From Pseudomonas fragi (GTDB lineage Bacteria; Pseudomonadota; Gammaproteobacteria; Pseudomonadales; Pseudomonadaceae), in NCBI RefSeq assembly GCF_002269505.1, contig NZ_NQKQ01000009.1, positions 124,001 through 188,000 on the forward strand: 64,000 nt of DNA, given 5' to 3'. Both the position numbers and the translations under genes were made by a program. Below are positions 21,058 through 29,937 of this stretch, piece after piece. The notes under the pieces are model-generated. The model was given only the letters and a program-made list of their open reading frames with translations, did no database searches and was not told where the DNA came from. Position 1 is the first letter of the stretch, and every line of letters starts with the position of its first letter.

Positions 21058-22095
21058 ATGATGCGTCTGTGTGCGGTACTGGTGTTATTGATTGCAGGTT
21101 GCCCCGTCATGGTGCAAGCCGAGCCCGGCTATCACTGGAGTGTGGGTTTTCATCGCCTGAGTTTCCTCGACCCACTGGACGATCAGCCCATGCGAGCCAT
21201 CGCTTTTTACCCGTCCAGAGAGGCTGAAGGGCTGACCAAATTGGGCAGTTATGAGGTTGAAGCGACCGAGGGTGCGAAAATCGCCATGGGCCGTTACCCG
21301 CTGCTGATGCTGTCCCATGGCAATACCGGCACGCCACTGGCGCTGCATGACCTGGCCACATCATTGGCGCGCAAGGGCTTTGTGGTGGTGGCGGTGCTGC
21401 ACCCCGGTGACAACTACAAGGATCACAGCCGCCTGGGCACCCTGAGCAACCTTTATGGGCGACCGATGCAGATATCGGCGGCCATCAGCGCGACTCTGGC
21501 CGACCCTGAGCTTTCACCCTATGTACATGACGACCAGGTGGGGGTTATCGGCTATTCGGCCGGCGGCGAAACCGCGCTGATCCTGGCAGGCGCCCAGCCC
21601 GACCTGGATCGCCTGCGCCGCTACTGTCAGGAGCGCCCTGAAGACCGTGATGCCTGCACCACAAAGGGTGAGCTGATCGCCGATCGTGATGACCTGGAGC
21701 CTGCTGCCGACCCTCGTATACGTGCACTGCTGCTGATGGCGCCATTGAGCCTGATGTTTGGTCGTCAGACCCTGGCTGATGTGCATGTGCCCGTACTGCT
21801 GTACAGCGGCGAAAACGACAGTTTGGTATTCCCCGACAAAAATGCCGACGCGCTGGCCCGCAAGCTGCCGGTGGAGCCCGAGTTCAAGGTGATACCGGGG
21901 GCCGGGCACTTTGTGTTTATGGCCCCATGCAATGATGAGCAAATGGCGGCCATGCCCGGTTTATGCACGGATGCACAAGGGGTCGATCGGGAAGATATCC
22001 ATCGCGACCTGATTTACGAGGCCGGGCGGTTTTTCGGCAAGACGCTGCAACCCCCAACCCGGGGCGGCATGCGCACTGCCGATCATTTCAACTAG
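21058..22095 (+). CDS. Secreted alpha/beta hydrolase (dienelactone-hydrolase/PAF-acetylhydrolase-like)
   Basis: A 345-residue exported hydrolase. The N-terminus is a signal peptide (CAVLVLLIAGCPVMVQA); cleavage after VQA is likely, although LIAGC also resembles a lipobox. The fold shows an oxyanion strand YPLLMLSHGNTG, the nucleophile elbow GVIGYSAGGETA, an acid near YSGENDSLVFP and a catalytic histidine in IPGAGHFVFM. Esterase or lipase-like activity on a small or phospholipid substrate is possible; the true substrate is unknown. Its 3' end overlaps the convergent MFS gene by 4 nt. Confidence 0.83.
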   Translation: MMRLCAVLVLLIAGCPVMVQAEPGYHWSVGFHRLSFLDPLDDQPMRAIAFYPSREAEGLTKLGSYEVEATEGAKIAMGRYPLLMLSHGNTGTPLALHDLATSLARKGFVVVAVLHPGDNYKDHSRLGTLSNLYGRPMQISAAISATLADPELSPYVHDDQVGVIGYSAGGETALILAGAQPDLDRLRRYCQERPEDRDACTTKGELIADRDDLEPAADPRIRALLLMAPLSLMFGRQTLADVHVPVLLYSGENDSLVFPDKNADALARKLPVEPEFKVIPGAGHFVFMAPCNDEQMAAMPGLCTDAQGVDREDIHRDLIYEAGRFFGKTLQPPTRGGMRTADHFN

Positions 22096-23315
22096 GTGCG
22101 CGCCCGCCGCGAAAGGCTCAAGCTCAGCAGCAAACCCATGCAGCACATCACTGCAGCGCTGAAGAAAATCCACGGGTAACCCAGGTTCAGAGCAATGGCC
22201 CCCATGATCGGGCCGGCAATGGCCAGAGCCAGGTCAAAAAACACGGCATAGGCACTTAGCCCTGCGCCGCGGCTGGAAACAGGAACTCGTTTGACTGCCT
22301 CGACACCGAGCGCCGGGTACACCAGGGACAGACCAAATCCGGTCAATCCGGCACCTGCCAGGGCAAATACCGTGCTGGGTGCCAGCCACAGCATGACCAG
22401 GCCCACCGCTTCGATGCTCATACAGGCGATCGCCACGTTATACCCACCGAAGCGGCTGATGCTGTTGGTAAAGATCAGGCGGCCCAGGATAAAACACACA
22501 CCAAATACCGACAGACAATACGCCGCGCCTTCCCAGCCCTGGTCGATATAAAACAGGGTAATAAAGGTGGTCAGCGTGCCATAACCAATGGAGGCCAGGG
22601 TCAGGCTGATGCCATAGGGAGCAATCAGGCCAAATACCGACCAAAAGGGCAGACGCACGCCGGCTATCGCCGGGATTGCCGGTTTTTTGCGAATCAGCCC
22701 CAGCGCAGCCAGGGCCAGCAGCAACAGGGTCACGCCGAGCATGACGAAGCCCAGTCGGTCGACCATCACCACGCCCAGTGGCGCACCAATGGCGATCGCG
22801 CCGTAGGACGCAATCCCGTTCCAGCCAATCGCCCTGGCGGTATGTTGTGAACCCACCTGGGCAATGCCCCAGGTGATGGTGCCGACACCGATCAGGCCCT
22901 GGGCAATACCGAGAAATACCCGGCCGACAATCAGAACGCCCAGGCTCAGCAGGGGCCAGTCTTGTAGCGCAACGGCCAGGGATGTGAGCACGCCGCTGAT
23001 GGCGATGCCGGCCAGGCCATAGACGATGGCAGGCTTGGTGCCGATGCTGTCGACCAGACGACCGGCTGACGGGCGGCTCAGCAGGGTGGCCAGATATTGC
23101 GAGGCAATCGCCAGCCCGGCGACTACGGCGCTGAAGCCCAGTTGGTCGTGCACATAACCCGGCAATACAGCTATCGGCAAGCCAATGCAGATAAAGGCAA
23201 TAAAGGTGTAGAACACGATCGACAGGATCTGCAGGGTGACCGACAGGGAGCTCGAGGAGGAGGGGTGTTGCGCAGGCATTAGCAGGGAGTCCGGCTGGCG
23301 ATCGGTAACCGCCAT
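22092..23315 (-). CDS. MFS transporter (YhhS/YfcJ-like)
   Basis: A 407-residue major facilitator with about 12 hydrophobic segments. It matches the YhhS/YfcJ type in motifs LGFSAVVAGLAIASQYLATLLSRPSAGRLVDSIG (loop 2-3), GRVFLGIAQGLIGVGTITW and PVSSRGAGLSAYAVFFDLALAIAGPI. Members are presumed drug, sugar or arabinose exporters; no substrate can be deduced. The protein begins with a serine-rich cytoplasmic tail (PSSSSSLSV). Confidence 0.83.
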   Translation of the reverse strand: MAVTDRQPDSLLMPAQHPSSSSSLSVTLQILSIVFYTFIAFICIGLPIAVLPGYVHDQLGFSAVVAGLAIASQYLATLLSRPSAGRLVDSIGTKPAIVYGLAGIAISGVLTSLAVALQDWPLLSLGVLIVGRVFLGIAQGLIGVGTITWGIAQVGSQHTARAIGWNGIASYGAIAIGAPLGVVMVDRLGFVMLGVTLLLLALAALGLIRKKPAIPAIAGVRLPFWSVFGLIAPYGISLTLASIGYGTLTTFITLFYIDQGWEGAAYCLSVFGVCFILGRLIFTNSISRFGGYNVAIACMSIEAVGLVMLWLAPSTVFALAGAGLTGFGLSLVYPALGVEAVKRVPVSSRGAGLSAYAVFFDLALAIAGPIMGAIALNLGYPWIFFSAAVMCCMGLLLSLSLSRRART

Positions 23316-23391
23316 GATGGCGTGGCCCCGGAATAAAAGAAAGCAGGCTAACGTTATTACTGGGCTTGCTCGCAGTTGTTAAAAGGCCAGA

Positions 23392-23427
23392 AACGAAAAA
23401 CCCCGTCACCAGGACGGGGTTTTCGTT
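23392..23427 (-). terminator. Terminator downstream of ybiT (bidirectional shape)
   Basis: AACGAAAACCCCGTCC and GACGGGGTTTTTCGTT form a long GC-rich stem with A/T flanks on both sides. It is 25 nt past the ybiT stop and just before the MFS promoter region. Confidence 0.85.
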
Positions 23428-23451
23428 ACAATCGGCAGAGTAGCGTCTGAA

Positions 23452-25038
23452 TCAGAACGTCACGCCCTGGCTGCGCAGGTAGTCATCGTAGGTGCCGCTG
23501 AAGTCGATCACACCGCTTGGGCTCAGCTCGATAATACGAGTGGCCAGCGAGGATACGAACTCACGGTCATGGCTGACGAATACCAGGGTACCCGGGTAGT
23601 TCTCAAGTGCCAGGTTCAGCGCCTCGATGGATTCCATGTCCAAGTGGTTGGTCGGTTCGTCCATCACCAGCACGTTGGCCTTTTGCAGGATCAGCTTGCC
23701 GAACAGCATGCGACCTTGCTCACCACCGGAAATGACTTTTACCGACTTGAGGATGTCATCGTTGGAGAACAGCATGCGGCCCAGGGTGCCACGTACCATT
23801 TGCTCGCCTTGCGTCCACTGGCCCATCCAGTCGAACAGGGTCATATCGTCTTCGAAGTCGTGAGCGTGGTCCTGGGCGTAGTAGCCCAGTTCGGCAGCGT
23901 CGGTCCACTTCACCGTACCGGCATCCGGGGTCAGTTCGTTGACCAGGGTGCGCAACAAGGTAGTTTTACCGATACCGTTCGGGCCAATGATCGCAACGCG
24001 CTCGCCGGCTTCAACGGTGAAGCTGAAGTCCTTGAACAGAGTCTTGCCATCAAAGCCTTTTGCCATTTGCTCGACAATCACAGCCTGACGGTGCAGCTTC
24101 TTGTTCTGCTCGAAGCGAATGAACGGGCTGACACGGCTCGAAGGCTTGACCTCGGCCAGGGTGATCTTGTCGATCGCCTTGGCGCGGGAGCTGGCCTGCT
24201 TGGATTTCGAGGCGTTGGCCGAGAAGCGGCTGACGAACGCTTGCAGTTCGTTGATCTGCGCTTTCTTCTTGGCGTTTTCCGACAGCAGTTGCTCGCGCGA
24301 CTGGGTAGCGACAGTCATGTACTCGTCATAGTTACCCGGGAACAGACGCAGTTCGCCGTAGTCCAGGTCAGCCATGTGAGTGCACACGCTGTTCAGGAAG
24401 TGACGGTCGTGGGAGATGATGATCATCAGGCTGTTACGCTGGGTCAGAATGTTTTCCAGCCAGCGGATGGTGTTGATATCCAGGTGGTTGGTTGGTTCGT
24501 CGAGCAGCAGTACTTCAGGATTGGAGAACAGCGCCTGAGCCAGCAGAACACGCAGCTTCCAGCCCGGCGATACTTCGCTCATCGGACCGTTGTGCTGTTC
24601 GATGCCAATACCCAGGCCCAGCAGCAACTCGCCGGCACGGGATTCGGCTGTATAACCGTCCATTTCAGCGAACTCGGTTTCGAGTTCTGCAACGGTCATG
24701 CCGTCTTCTTCAGTCATTTCCGGCAGCGAATAGATGCGATCGCGCTCGGCCTTGACCTTCCACAGCTCCTCGTGACCCATGATCACGGTATCGATCACGG
24801 TGAATTCTTCGTAGGCGAACTGGTCCTGGCGCAGCTTACCCAGACGCACGTTCGGTTCCAGCATGACCTGGCCGCCGGACGGTTCCAGATCATCACCGAG
24901 GATTTTCATGAAGGTGGACTTGCCGCAACCGTTGGCACCGATCAGGCCATAACGGTTACCAGCGCCAAATTTTACTGAAACGTTCTCGAATAGCGGCTTT
25001 GCGCCGAACTGCATCGTGATATTTGCTGTGGAGATCAA
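23452..25038 (-). CDS. ybiT: ABC-F family ATPase YbiT, TTG start
   Basis: A 528-residue soluble protein with two ABC domains and no membrane part. Walker A motifs are GANGCGKST and GPNGIGKTT, Walker B motifs [11 protein letters not shown] and [10 protein letters not shown], and the linker between the domains is the charged P-site tRNA interaction motif region ([23 protein letters not shown]). ABC-F proteins act on stalled ribosomes. The N-terminus [11 protein letters not shown] aligns with E. coli YbiT (VSSNVTMQFG), so the TTG at 25038, with AGGA 8 nt upstream, is the true start. Immediately upstream is a broken integrase gene in the same direction, which may have replaced the original promoter region. 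Confidence 0.93.
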   Translation of the reverse strand: MISTANITMQFGAKPLFENVSVKFGAGNRYGLIGANGCGKSTFMKILGDDLEPSGGQVMLEPNVRLGKLRQDQFAYEEFTVIDTVIMGHEELWKVKAERDRIYSLPEMTEEDGMTVAELETEFAEMDGYTAESRAGELLLGLGIGIEQHNGPMSEVSPGWKLRVLLAQALFSNPEVLLLDEPTNHLDINTIRWLENILTQRNSLMIIISHDRHFLNSVCTHMADLDYGELRLFPGNYDEYMTVATQSREQLLSENAKKKAQINELQAFVSRFSANASKSKQASSRAKAIDKITLAEVKPSSRVSPFIRFEQNKKLHRQAVIVEQMAKGFDGKTLFKDFSFTVEAGERVAIIGPNGIGKTTLLRTLVNELTPDAGTVKWTDAAELGYYAQDHAHDFEDDMTLFDWMGQWTQGEQMVRGTLGRMLFSNDDILKSVKVISGGEQGRMLFGKLILQKANVLVMDEPTNHLDMESIEALNLALENYPGTLVFVSHDREFVSSLATRIIELSPSGVIDFSGTYDDYLRSQGVTF

Positions 25039-25064
25039 AGGGGTATCCTGCGGGGCTTCTAGAG

Positions 25065-25691
25065 TTACGAGGGTTGCGCCAGTACCTGTTTAGTACCCAT
25101 TTCCGACATTCCGAGCCTGGATATTTCATTCCAGTCAGAGGCAGAATTGATCCATCTGGCATAGGTGGACAGCAGCATTTGCACGCTATGCCCAAGTTGA
25201 TTTGCGATGAGAGCAGGATTCATTCCCGTCATCAGGCAAAGGGTCGCGTATGTATGGCGGCAATTGTACTGGGGTCGGTCGCGTAACGATAGGGCGATAA
25301 GCGCTTGCTTGTAGTGCTTGTGCAACACGCTGGTCTCAGGAGCGAACTCATTTCCGTTGCCGGGCGGGAAAACTCAGGGGGAGAGGGTGTGCTGCATTTG
25401 ACGGTTGGCGCGGTGTTCAGCATTGCTCCTGGCTTTTTTCAGCGCTTTCATGGTCCGTTCATTGAGCAGTACACCAAGGGCCTGCTTGATTTTCAACCAC
25501 TCACGAATCTGACGATCGGCCGCGCACCTGCATACCCTGCAGGTGCGCGGCTCTTCATCGATCTCGCTCCAGCGGGTGGAAAGGTGGATGTAGGAGTATT
25601 GATAGTTGTGTCGTGGTTTATTTCTGATTGGGTAGTTCTGAGCGGTTCGTATCTGGCAGATATCAGTGCGGCATGGGTAAAGTCTTGCCCA
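25065..25691 (-). pseudogene. Degenerate tyrosine recombinase (phage/ICE integrase), internal stop
   Basis: The minus-strand frame encodes the C-terminal half of a phage-type integrase. Downstream of 25373 it reads VFPPGNGNEFAP..RPQYNCRHTYATLCLM..NQLGHSVQMLLSTYARWIN, containing the catalytic R-H-x-x-Y box (RHTYAT, LGHS, Tyr in LSTYARW). Upstream in the same frame, separated only by a TGA at 25374-25376, is RWSEIDEEPRTCRVCR..VLLNERTMKALKKARSNAEHR, the mid-domain preceding that block in intact relatives. No start codon or N-terminal arm domain is present. It is therefore a truncated, nonsense-mutated remnant of a mobile element. The 3' end is 26 bp from the ybiT start. Confidence 0.82.
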
Positions 25692-25720
25692 TTAATAGTG
25701 GGCGCTAACCAGAGAGATAA

Positions 25721-26317
25721 ATGAACGAGATCGCCAGTGACATATTGCCTGTTCTGCAGGCATTGCTTTCAGGCTTTGTCGCTACAATCATTTTCTACTG
25801 GTTGTCAGATACGGCCAAACCCAATCAGTTTGAGAGGGTGATCCAGGCGCTGATCTGCACCGGCGTTATCAAACTGCTTGTAGATGGGCTGGAGTGGTTG
25901 TTCTGTTTTTTCGGTCGTTGGTATTCGTTGGGCCAGTGGACGGATAACATCGGCACCACTTGGTCCATCCTCATGGCCGTGACCATTGGCCTGGCCTTGG
26001 CTTTTTTGACCCAACACGATGTGCTGTACAGGATTGCGCGGCGTTTGGGGTTCACCTCCAAAGCCTCAGTGGGTGAGTGGCGGTATGCTTTTGGCAAGTA
26101 TCCTGATCGCGGGATAGTGCTCAACATGCGTGATGGCCGTCGGCTGATGGGCTATCCCCTTGCATGGCCAGCGGAACCGGTGGGCGGTCATTTTTTGATG
26201 GAGTTCCCAAGTTGGCTTGTAGATGATGAAATAATGGTGAGTCATGGGATCAGTCACCTGTTGATCCCTAATTCTGAGGTTCAGTGGGTAGAGTTTCTAG
26301 AGTCCCAGGAGACATGA
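25721..26317 (+). CDS. DUF6338 family membrane protein
   Basis: A 198-residue protein. Three hydrophobic segments (about residues 9-28, 41-62 and 86-102) form a membrane-anchored N-terminal half; the C-terminal half (about 115-198) is a soluble domain with GIVLNMRDGRRLMGYPLAWP and HFLMEFPSWLVDDE, resembling the DUF6338 family. Function is unknown. The gene starts 30 bp from the integrase remnant on the opposite strand and is followed, after 1 nt, by a 49-residue ORF, so both are probably co-translated. Low-GC flanks suggest acquired DNA. A membrane sensor or defence role is conceivable but unsupported. Confidence 0.72.
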   Translation: MNEIASDILPVLQALLSGFVATIIFYWLSDTAKPNQFERVIQALICTGVIKLLVDGLEWLFCFFGRWYSLGQWTDNIGTTWSILMAVTIGLALAFLTQHDVLYRIARRLGFTSKASVGEWRYAFGKYPDRGIVLNMRDGRRLMGYPLAWPAEPVGGHFLMEFPSWLVDDEIMVSHGISHLLIPNSEVQWVEFLESQET

Positions 26318-26318
26318 T

Positions 26319-26468
26319 ATGCATGCTCAAGAAGTTATCAGGAGGTTGATTCAGGAACGCCAGGCCGGCAGTGAGGGTTTTAATGTAAACAGTGAGAGAA
26401 CCAGGAGTGTATTACCTGCCACGGCTCCTTCAGCGCCACCGCCACCGCCAACGAAGAAAGAACCGTAA
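26319..26468 (+). CDS. Small proline-tailed protein coupled to the DUF6338 gene
   Basis: A 49-residue ORF whose ATG begins 1 nt after the stop of the DUF6338 gene, with AGGAGACATG as ribosome site. The first 20 residues are helical and charged (AQEVIRRLIQERQAG) and the tail is proline-rich (PSAPPPPPTKKEP). No family is recognised. The spacing and ribosome site argue that it is real and works with the preceding membrane protein. Confidence 0.5.
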   Translation: MHAQEVIRRLIQERQAGSEGFNVNSERTRSVLPATAPSAPPPPPTKKEP

Positions 26469-26808
26469 GTCGAAAGGCATGAGGCTGCCAACTGTGCTCG
26501 AACACAGTGGATAACGTGACGGGTTTCACGCAGGGGAGCGCTTGATAAGCAGTCGTTTGCTGTAATCGGCAGGCACTGGCGGTTTACTTTCAGGTATGTC
26601 CTGAAATGTGTGCGACCTATCTTTAGCTCGTAATATGAATTTTATCTTCGTTTCGAGAGAGTATTTATACTGGAGTAAACAACTGTCGTGCCGGTAGATA
26701 AAAACTGAGGGTGGAATGTGGGCCGGATGCTGATGAGGCAAGAGAAAAGGTGTGCGTTTGTTCGCACTTTCAGTTAGTCCGGCGTCGTTGTCATTTAATG
26801 GAAAGCTG
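26469..26808. other. Gene-poor, AT-rich stretch
   Basis: 340 bp with no convincing gene. A minus-strand open frame (26526 to about 26741) carries SHTFQDIPESKPPVPADYSKRLLIKR but lacks a good start and ribosome site, so it may be a decayed gene. Base composition is lower in GC than the surrounding genome, consistent with accessory DNA. Confidence 0.35.
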
Positions 26809-26976
26809 TCAACGATTAATACGAATCTTTTTGTGCGTCAGGTCACAAACAAAAGTGCCCGTATCGCCCCGCAGGCAGTACAGGGTTGCCCTGTAGCTGG
26901 CCGATGCGCGTGAACAGTGCAGGTCGCGCATCTTGCGATAGGCCCATTTCCAGCCGCGCTTAGTTGCAGTGTTCAT
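26809..26976 (-). CDS. Small basic hypothetical protein (55 aa)
   Basis: A 55-residue ORF beginning NTATKRGWKWAYRKMRDL and ending CDLTHKKIRINR. The ATG has AAGGACG 7 nt upstream. It is rich in R, K, W and Y and has three cysteines, which could bind a metal or nucleic acid. It is isolated in an AT-rich island between the integrase remnant region and a LysR gene. No family is recognised; the ribosome site and composition are the main evidence. Confidence 0.5.
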   Translation of the reverse strand: MNTATKRGWKWAYRKMRDLHCSRASASYRATLYCLRGDTGTFVCDLTHKKIRINR

Positions 26977-27154
26977 CTTCTACGTCCTTGTAAGATTTTG
27001 TATTTTGATTGTATCAGCACGCCTGGATAAATGGACTACTCATGTGAGGGTATTTTTTCTGAAAAAGAACACAGCTATATTGATGCGCGTACTAATATTA
27101 ATTGTTTCGGGTGTATTGAATTACGCTCCTCATTCAAATGAGGTTTGCACTTAT

Positions 27155-28129
27155 TTAGTGCGTAATTGAAAGCGAGTACAAGTTAGCCGCTGTTGTCACG
27201 ATAGCATCATTAGGCCATCTCTTGTCCAGATGCTCCGTCAAATAATCCATGAACGCTTTGACCTTCGCTGTCAGGGCGCTGCGGTCTTGTACGCAGGCGT
27301 AAATGTCCAGTGGCTCGACGCAGGTCTGGCTCGACTCGTGGCTGTGCTTGAGCAGCGCAATAAGCTGGCCAGAATCGACATGGGGCGCCGCCACGAATTC
27401 TGCCAGACGGGCAATCCCGGCGCCGTGTATGGCCATTTGGGTTAGTGCGTCGATATCGTCACTGATTGCGCTGAAGTTCAGCGCTGCGTAGTAATGCTGC
27501 CCCTCGCGGATAAATCCCCAGCGCAACAGGCGCCCGTCCAGCGGGTAGCGAAAGGCCAGGCAGGCATGTCGTTGCAGGTCTTCCGGGCTGCGCGGGATGC
27601 CGGCCCGCTCCAGATAGGCAGGAGAGGCGCACACCACAAAAGGCACTGAAGCAATCTTGCGCGCAACAATGCCTTCTTCCAGTTGCGGTTTGATACGCAG
27701 GCTCAGGTCAATGCCGTCCTGGATATGGTTTATTTTGCCGTCAGTGGTGCACAGTTCAAGGCGCAAGCCCGGGTGGCGTGCCGAAAAGCCGGCAATCAAG
27801 GGGGCCAGTACATGCCGACCGAACGCTGAAGTCGATGCGATGCACAAGCGCCCTTGCAGTTCGGTATCGCCAGTGCTGATGGCCATATGTGCAGATTCAA
27901 GGTCTGCAGCGACGCGTCGCACTTTTGCGTAGTACAACGCACCGTTTTCGGTCAGCGCCATACTGCGTGTGGTGCGCTGCAACAATCGAGCGCCAAGGTG
28001 TTCCTCCAGGCGGTTGATGGTCTGGCTGACAGCAGCAGCACTGAGGCCCAGATTTTTCGCTGCTCCTACGATGGAGCCCGTTTCGACCACTTTGATAAAA
28101 CTGTTAATCGCCGCGAGCAGATTCATCAT
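27155..28129 (-). CDS. LysR-family transcriptional regulator
   Basis: A 324-residue LysR protein. Helix-turn-helix GSIVGAAKNLGLSAAAVSQTINRLEEHLG (about 18-46), linker RLLQRTTRSMALTENG, and effector domain starting near GRLCIASTSAFGRHVL. The tail (RWPNDAIVTTAANLYSLSITH) is longer than usual. It is divergent from a DUF2798 gene 123 bp away and may regulate it and the alcohol dehydrogenase beyond. The first two codons are both ATG; either could be used. Effector unknown. Confidence 0.87.
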   Translation of the reverse strand: MMNLLAAINSFIKVVETGSIVGAAKNLGLSAAAVSQTINRLEEHLGARLLQRTTRSMALTENGALYYAKVRRVAADLESAHMAISTGDTELQGRLCIASTSAFGRHVLAPLIAGFSARHPGLRLELCTTDGKINHIQDGIDLSLRIKPQLEEGIVARKIASVPFVVCASPAYLERAGIPRSPEDLQRHACLAFRYPLDGRLLRWGFIREGQHYYAALNFSAISDDIDALTQMAIHGAGIARLAEFVAAPHVDSGQLIALLKHSHESSQTCVEPLDIYACVQDRSALTAKVKAFMDYLTEHLDKRWPNDAIVTTAANLYSLSITH

Positions 28130-28174
28130 GGGGCTCTGGAGGTTATTCGTAAGTATTTCTTTATAAAGTAACTG

Positions 28175-28184
28175 CGCTTAAGCG
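28175..28184. promoter_or_regulatory. 10-bp palindrome between LysR and DUF2798 genes
   Basis: CGCTTAAGCG, a perfect palindrome flanked by AACT and AGTT, lies midway in the divergent intergenic region. It is a possible LysR site; not proven. Confidence 0.35.
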
Positions 28185-28252
28185 TCTAGTTGACGGTTTT
28201 TGATCTTGCTAAGGTGCGGCATCTCTTTATTACATGCTCAAAAAGGCCTTTT

Positions 28253-28528
28253 ATGACCGCCAAAACTCCCTCCAGCGCACTTTTTTCGAAACGTATCAAG
28301 CTCTCCCCACGTGCCACGCCTTATGTTTTTGCCTTTTACATGTCGACGATCATGGCCTTTTTAATGTCTTTGGTAATCACGGCTGCCAACTCGGGCATTG
28401 ACGATGCTTACCTAAGCAATGCGCTTCATGCTTATCAATTGGCAATGCCGGTGGCGTTCCTGTGCATCCTGGTGGTGCGGCCTGTTGTGGTGAAACTGGT
28501 GTCTTTTACCGTCCACCCGCACCGTTAG
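28253..28528 (+). CDS. DUF2798 membrane protein
   Basis: A 91-residue protein with two hydrophobic helices (YVFAFYMSTIMAFLMSLVITAAN and AYQLAMPVAFLCILVVRPVVVKLV), the pattern of DUF2798 proteins. The conserved FAFYMSTIMAFLMS and P/R-rich second helix support the family call. ATG at 28253 follows AAGG; the open frame begins earlier without a ribosome site. It probably sits in the inner membrane; function is unknown. It is divergent from a LysR gene that may control it. Confidence 0.75.
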   Translation: MTAKTPSSALFSKRIKLSPRATPYVFAFYMSTIMAFLMSLVITAANSGIDDAYLSNALHAYQLAMPVAFLCILVVRPVVVKLVSFTVHPHR

Positions 28529-28671
28529 TCCGAAAACGCTTTTTGTGACCTGTGGCAAGAGCGCCGGGCAAAAAGGCTGCTTAACTGCATCAATGATTTT
28601 GGGGGCTGCCATGCAGGGTGCACCTGAGTGGCAGTTGCTGATGATTTTTGATCAGGTAAAGGAAGGCCATC

Positions 28672-29709
28672 ATGAAAGCGCTCACCTACCAGGGGCCCGG
28701 CGAAAAAGCCTGGGCCGAGATTCCCGATCCGGTCATCGACAAGCCGACCGATGCCATTGTGCGCATCCTGCACACCACCATTTGCGGCACTGACCTGCAC
28801 ATTCTCAAGGGTGATGTACCTGAAGTGACCCGTGGTACGGTTTTAGGTCATGAAGGTGTGGGAGTGGTTGAAGCGGTCGGCTCGGCCGTGCGCAATTTCA
28901 AGCCCGGCGATCATGTGCTGATTTCCTGCATCACCTCATGTGGCAGTTGCGCCAATTGTCGGCGTCAGATGTACTCCCACTGTGCTGACGGAGGCTGGAT
29001 CCTGGGGCACCTGATTAACGGAACCCAGGCTGAGCTGGTACGTATTCCCCACGCCGATAACAGCCTGTACCCGGTCCCCGCCGGAGCGGATGAAGAAGCC
29101 CTGGTCATGCTCAGTGACATCTTGCCGACCGGTTTCGAAATTGGCGTGCTCGCAGGCAAGGTCAAACCGGGCGACAGTGTGGTTATCGTCGGGGCAGGGC
29201 CCGTTGGTATGGCGGCGCTGTTGACTGCGCAATTCTATTCGCCGGCCCAATTGATCATGGTGGATGGAGACACTAACCGGCTTGAAGTGGCTAAACGTTT
29301 TGGCGCTACGGATATCATCGATATCAATACGCAAAACGCGGTTGAACGAATTTTTGAACTGACCCAGGGTGTCGGTGTAGATGTTGCGATTGAGGCCGTG
29401 GGTATCCCGGCCTCGTTTGACACGTGCCAATCGGTCATAGCCCCGGGCGGCAGCATCGCCAACGTCGGTGTGCACGGTAAAAGTGTCGAGTTGCATCTGG
29501 AAAAACTGTGGATCCAGAACGTCACTATTTCAACCGGGCTGGTCAATACCAACACCACCCCTTTGCTGCTGAAAACCGTGCAGTCAGGAAAAATCGATGC
29601 CGGCAAGCTGATCACTCACCGCTTTGCACTCACAGACATCCTCCAGGCGTATGAGGTGTTCGGCAACGCGGCCAAGGAGAAGGCAATGAAAGTGATCCTT
29701 TCTCAATAA
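28672..29709 (+). CDS. Zinc-dependent alcohol dehydrogenase (MDR family)
   Basis: A 345-residue medium-chain dehydrogenase. Catalytic zinc ligands are expected in TTICGTDLHIL (Cys38) and GHEGVG (His/Glu near 60), and the structural-zinc cysteines lie in SCITSCGSCANCRRQMYSHC. The Rossmann motif GAGPVGMAAL follows near residue 180. The GTDLHILKGDVPEVTRGTVLGHEGVG stretch resembles the Tdh/isopropanol-type dehydrogenases common in pseudomonads. It oxidises an alcohol or reduces an aldehyde with NAD(P); substrate unknown. GGAAGG is the ribosome site. Confidence 0.9.
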   Translation: MKALTYQGPGEKAWAEIPDPVIDKPTDAIVRILHTTICGTDLHILKGDVPEVTRGTVLGHEGVGVVEAVGSAVRNFKPGDHVLISCITSCGSCANCRRQMYSHCADGGWILGHLINGTQAELVRIPHADNSLYPVPAGADEEALVMLSDILPTGFEIGVLAGKVKPGDSVVIVGAGPVGMAALLTAQFYSPAQLIMVDGDTNRLEVAKRFGATDIIDINTQNAVERIFELTQGVGVDVAIEAVGIPASFDTCQSVIAPGGSIANVGVHGKSVELHLEKLWIQNVTISTGLVNTNTTPLLLKTVQSGKIDAGKLITHRFALTDILQAYEVFGNAAKEKAMKVILSQ

Positions 29710-29856
29710 CACCGCAAAGCTTGCGGGGCTGATGATTATTTAATGCTGAATAAAGAGGCTGGGCGAAGTGTGGGTGAGTGTGTTTTGTGTAGACTCGCTT
29801 AACTATAACGCCCAAGATTTTAATCAGGTTTTAAATATAATTAGCGGTCTGTTTTT

Positions 29857-29885
29857 TTGACAGATAGAACATTAGCTACTATGTT
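29857..29885 (+). promoter_or_regulatory. Sigma70-type promoter of the hdeA-like gene
   Basis: A perfect -35 TTGACA, a 17-nt spacer, and TATGTT (4 of 6) as -10, ending 52 nt before the start codon. The surroundings are AT-rich. The match is strong by eye. Confidence 0.65.
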
Positions 29886-29937
29886 TTTTGCGGCACAACA
29901 CATGTTACTGACTCTTTGATAATAGGGATATTTGCAT

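Noticed and set aside
25305..25724. 139-codon plus-strand frame over the integrase remnant
   Set aside because: It is antisense to recognisable integrase sequence and has no family features.
26526..26741. 71-codon minus-strand frame
   Set aside because: Part of it looks gene-like, but no start or ribosome site fits; kept only as a note on possible decay.
26969..27169. 66-codon plus-strand frame rich in V, F and L
   Set aside because: It looks like AT-rich noncoding DNA and overlaps the start of the 55-residue gene.
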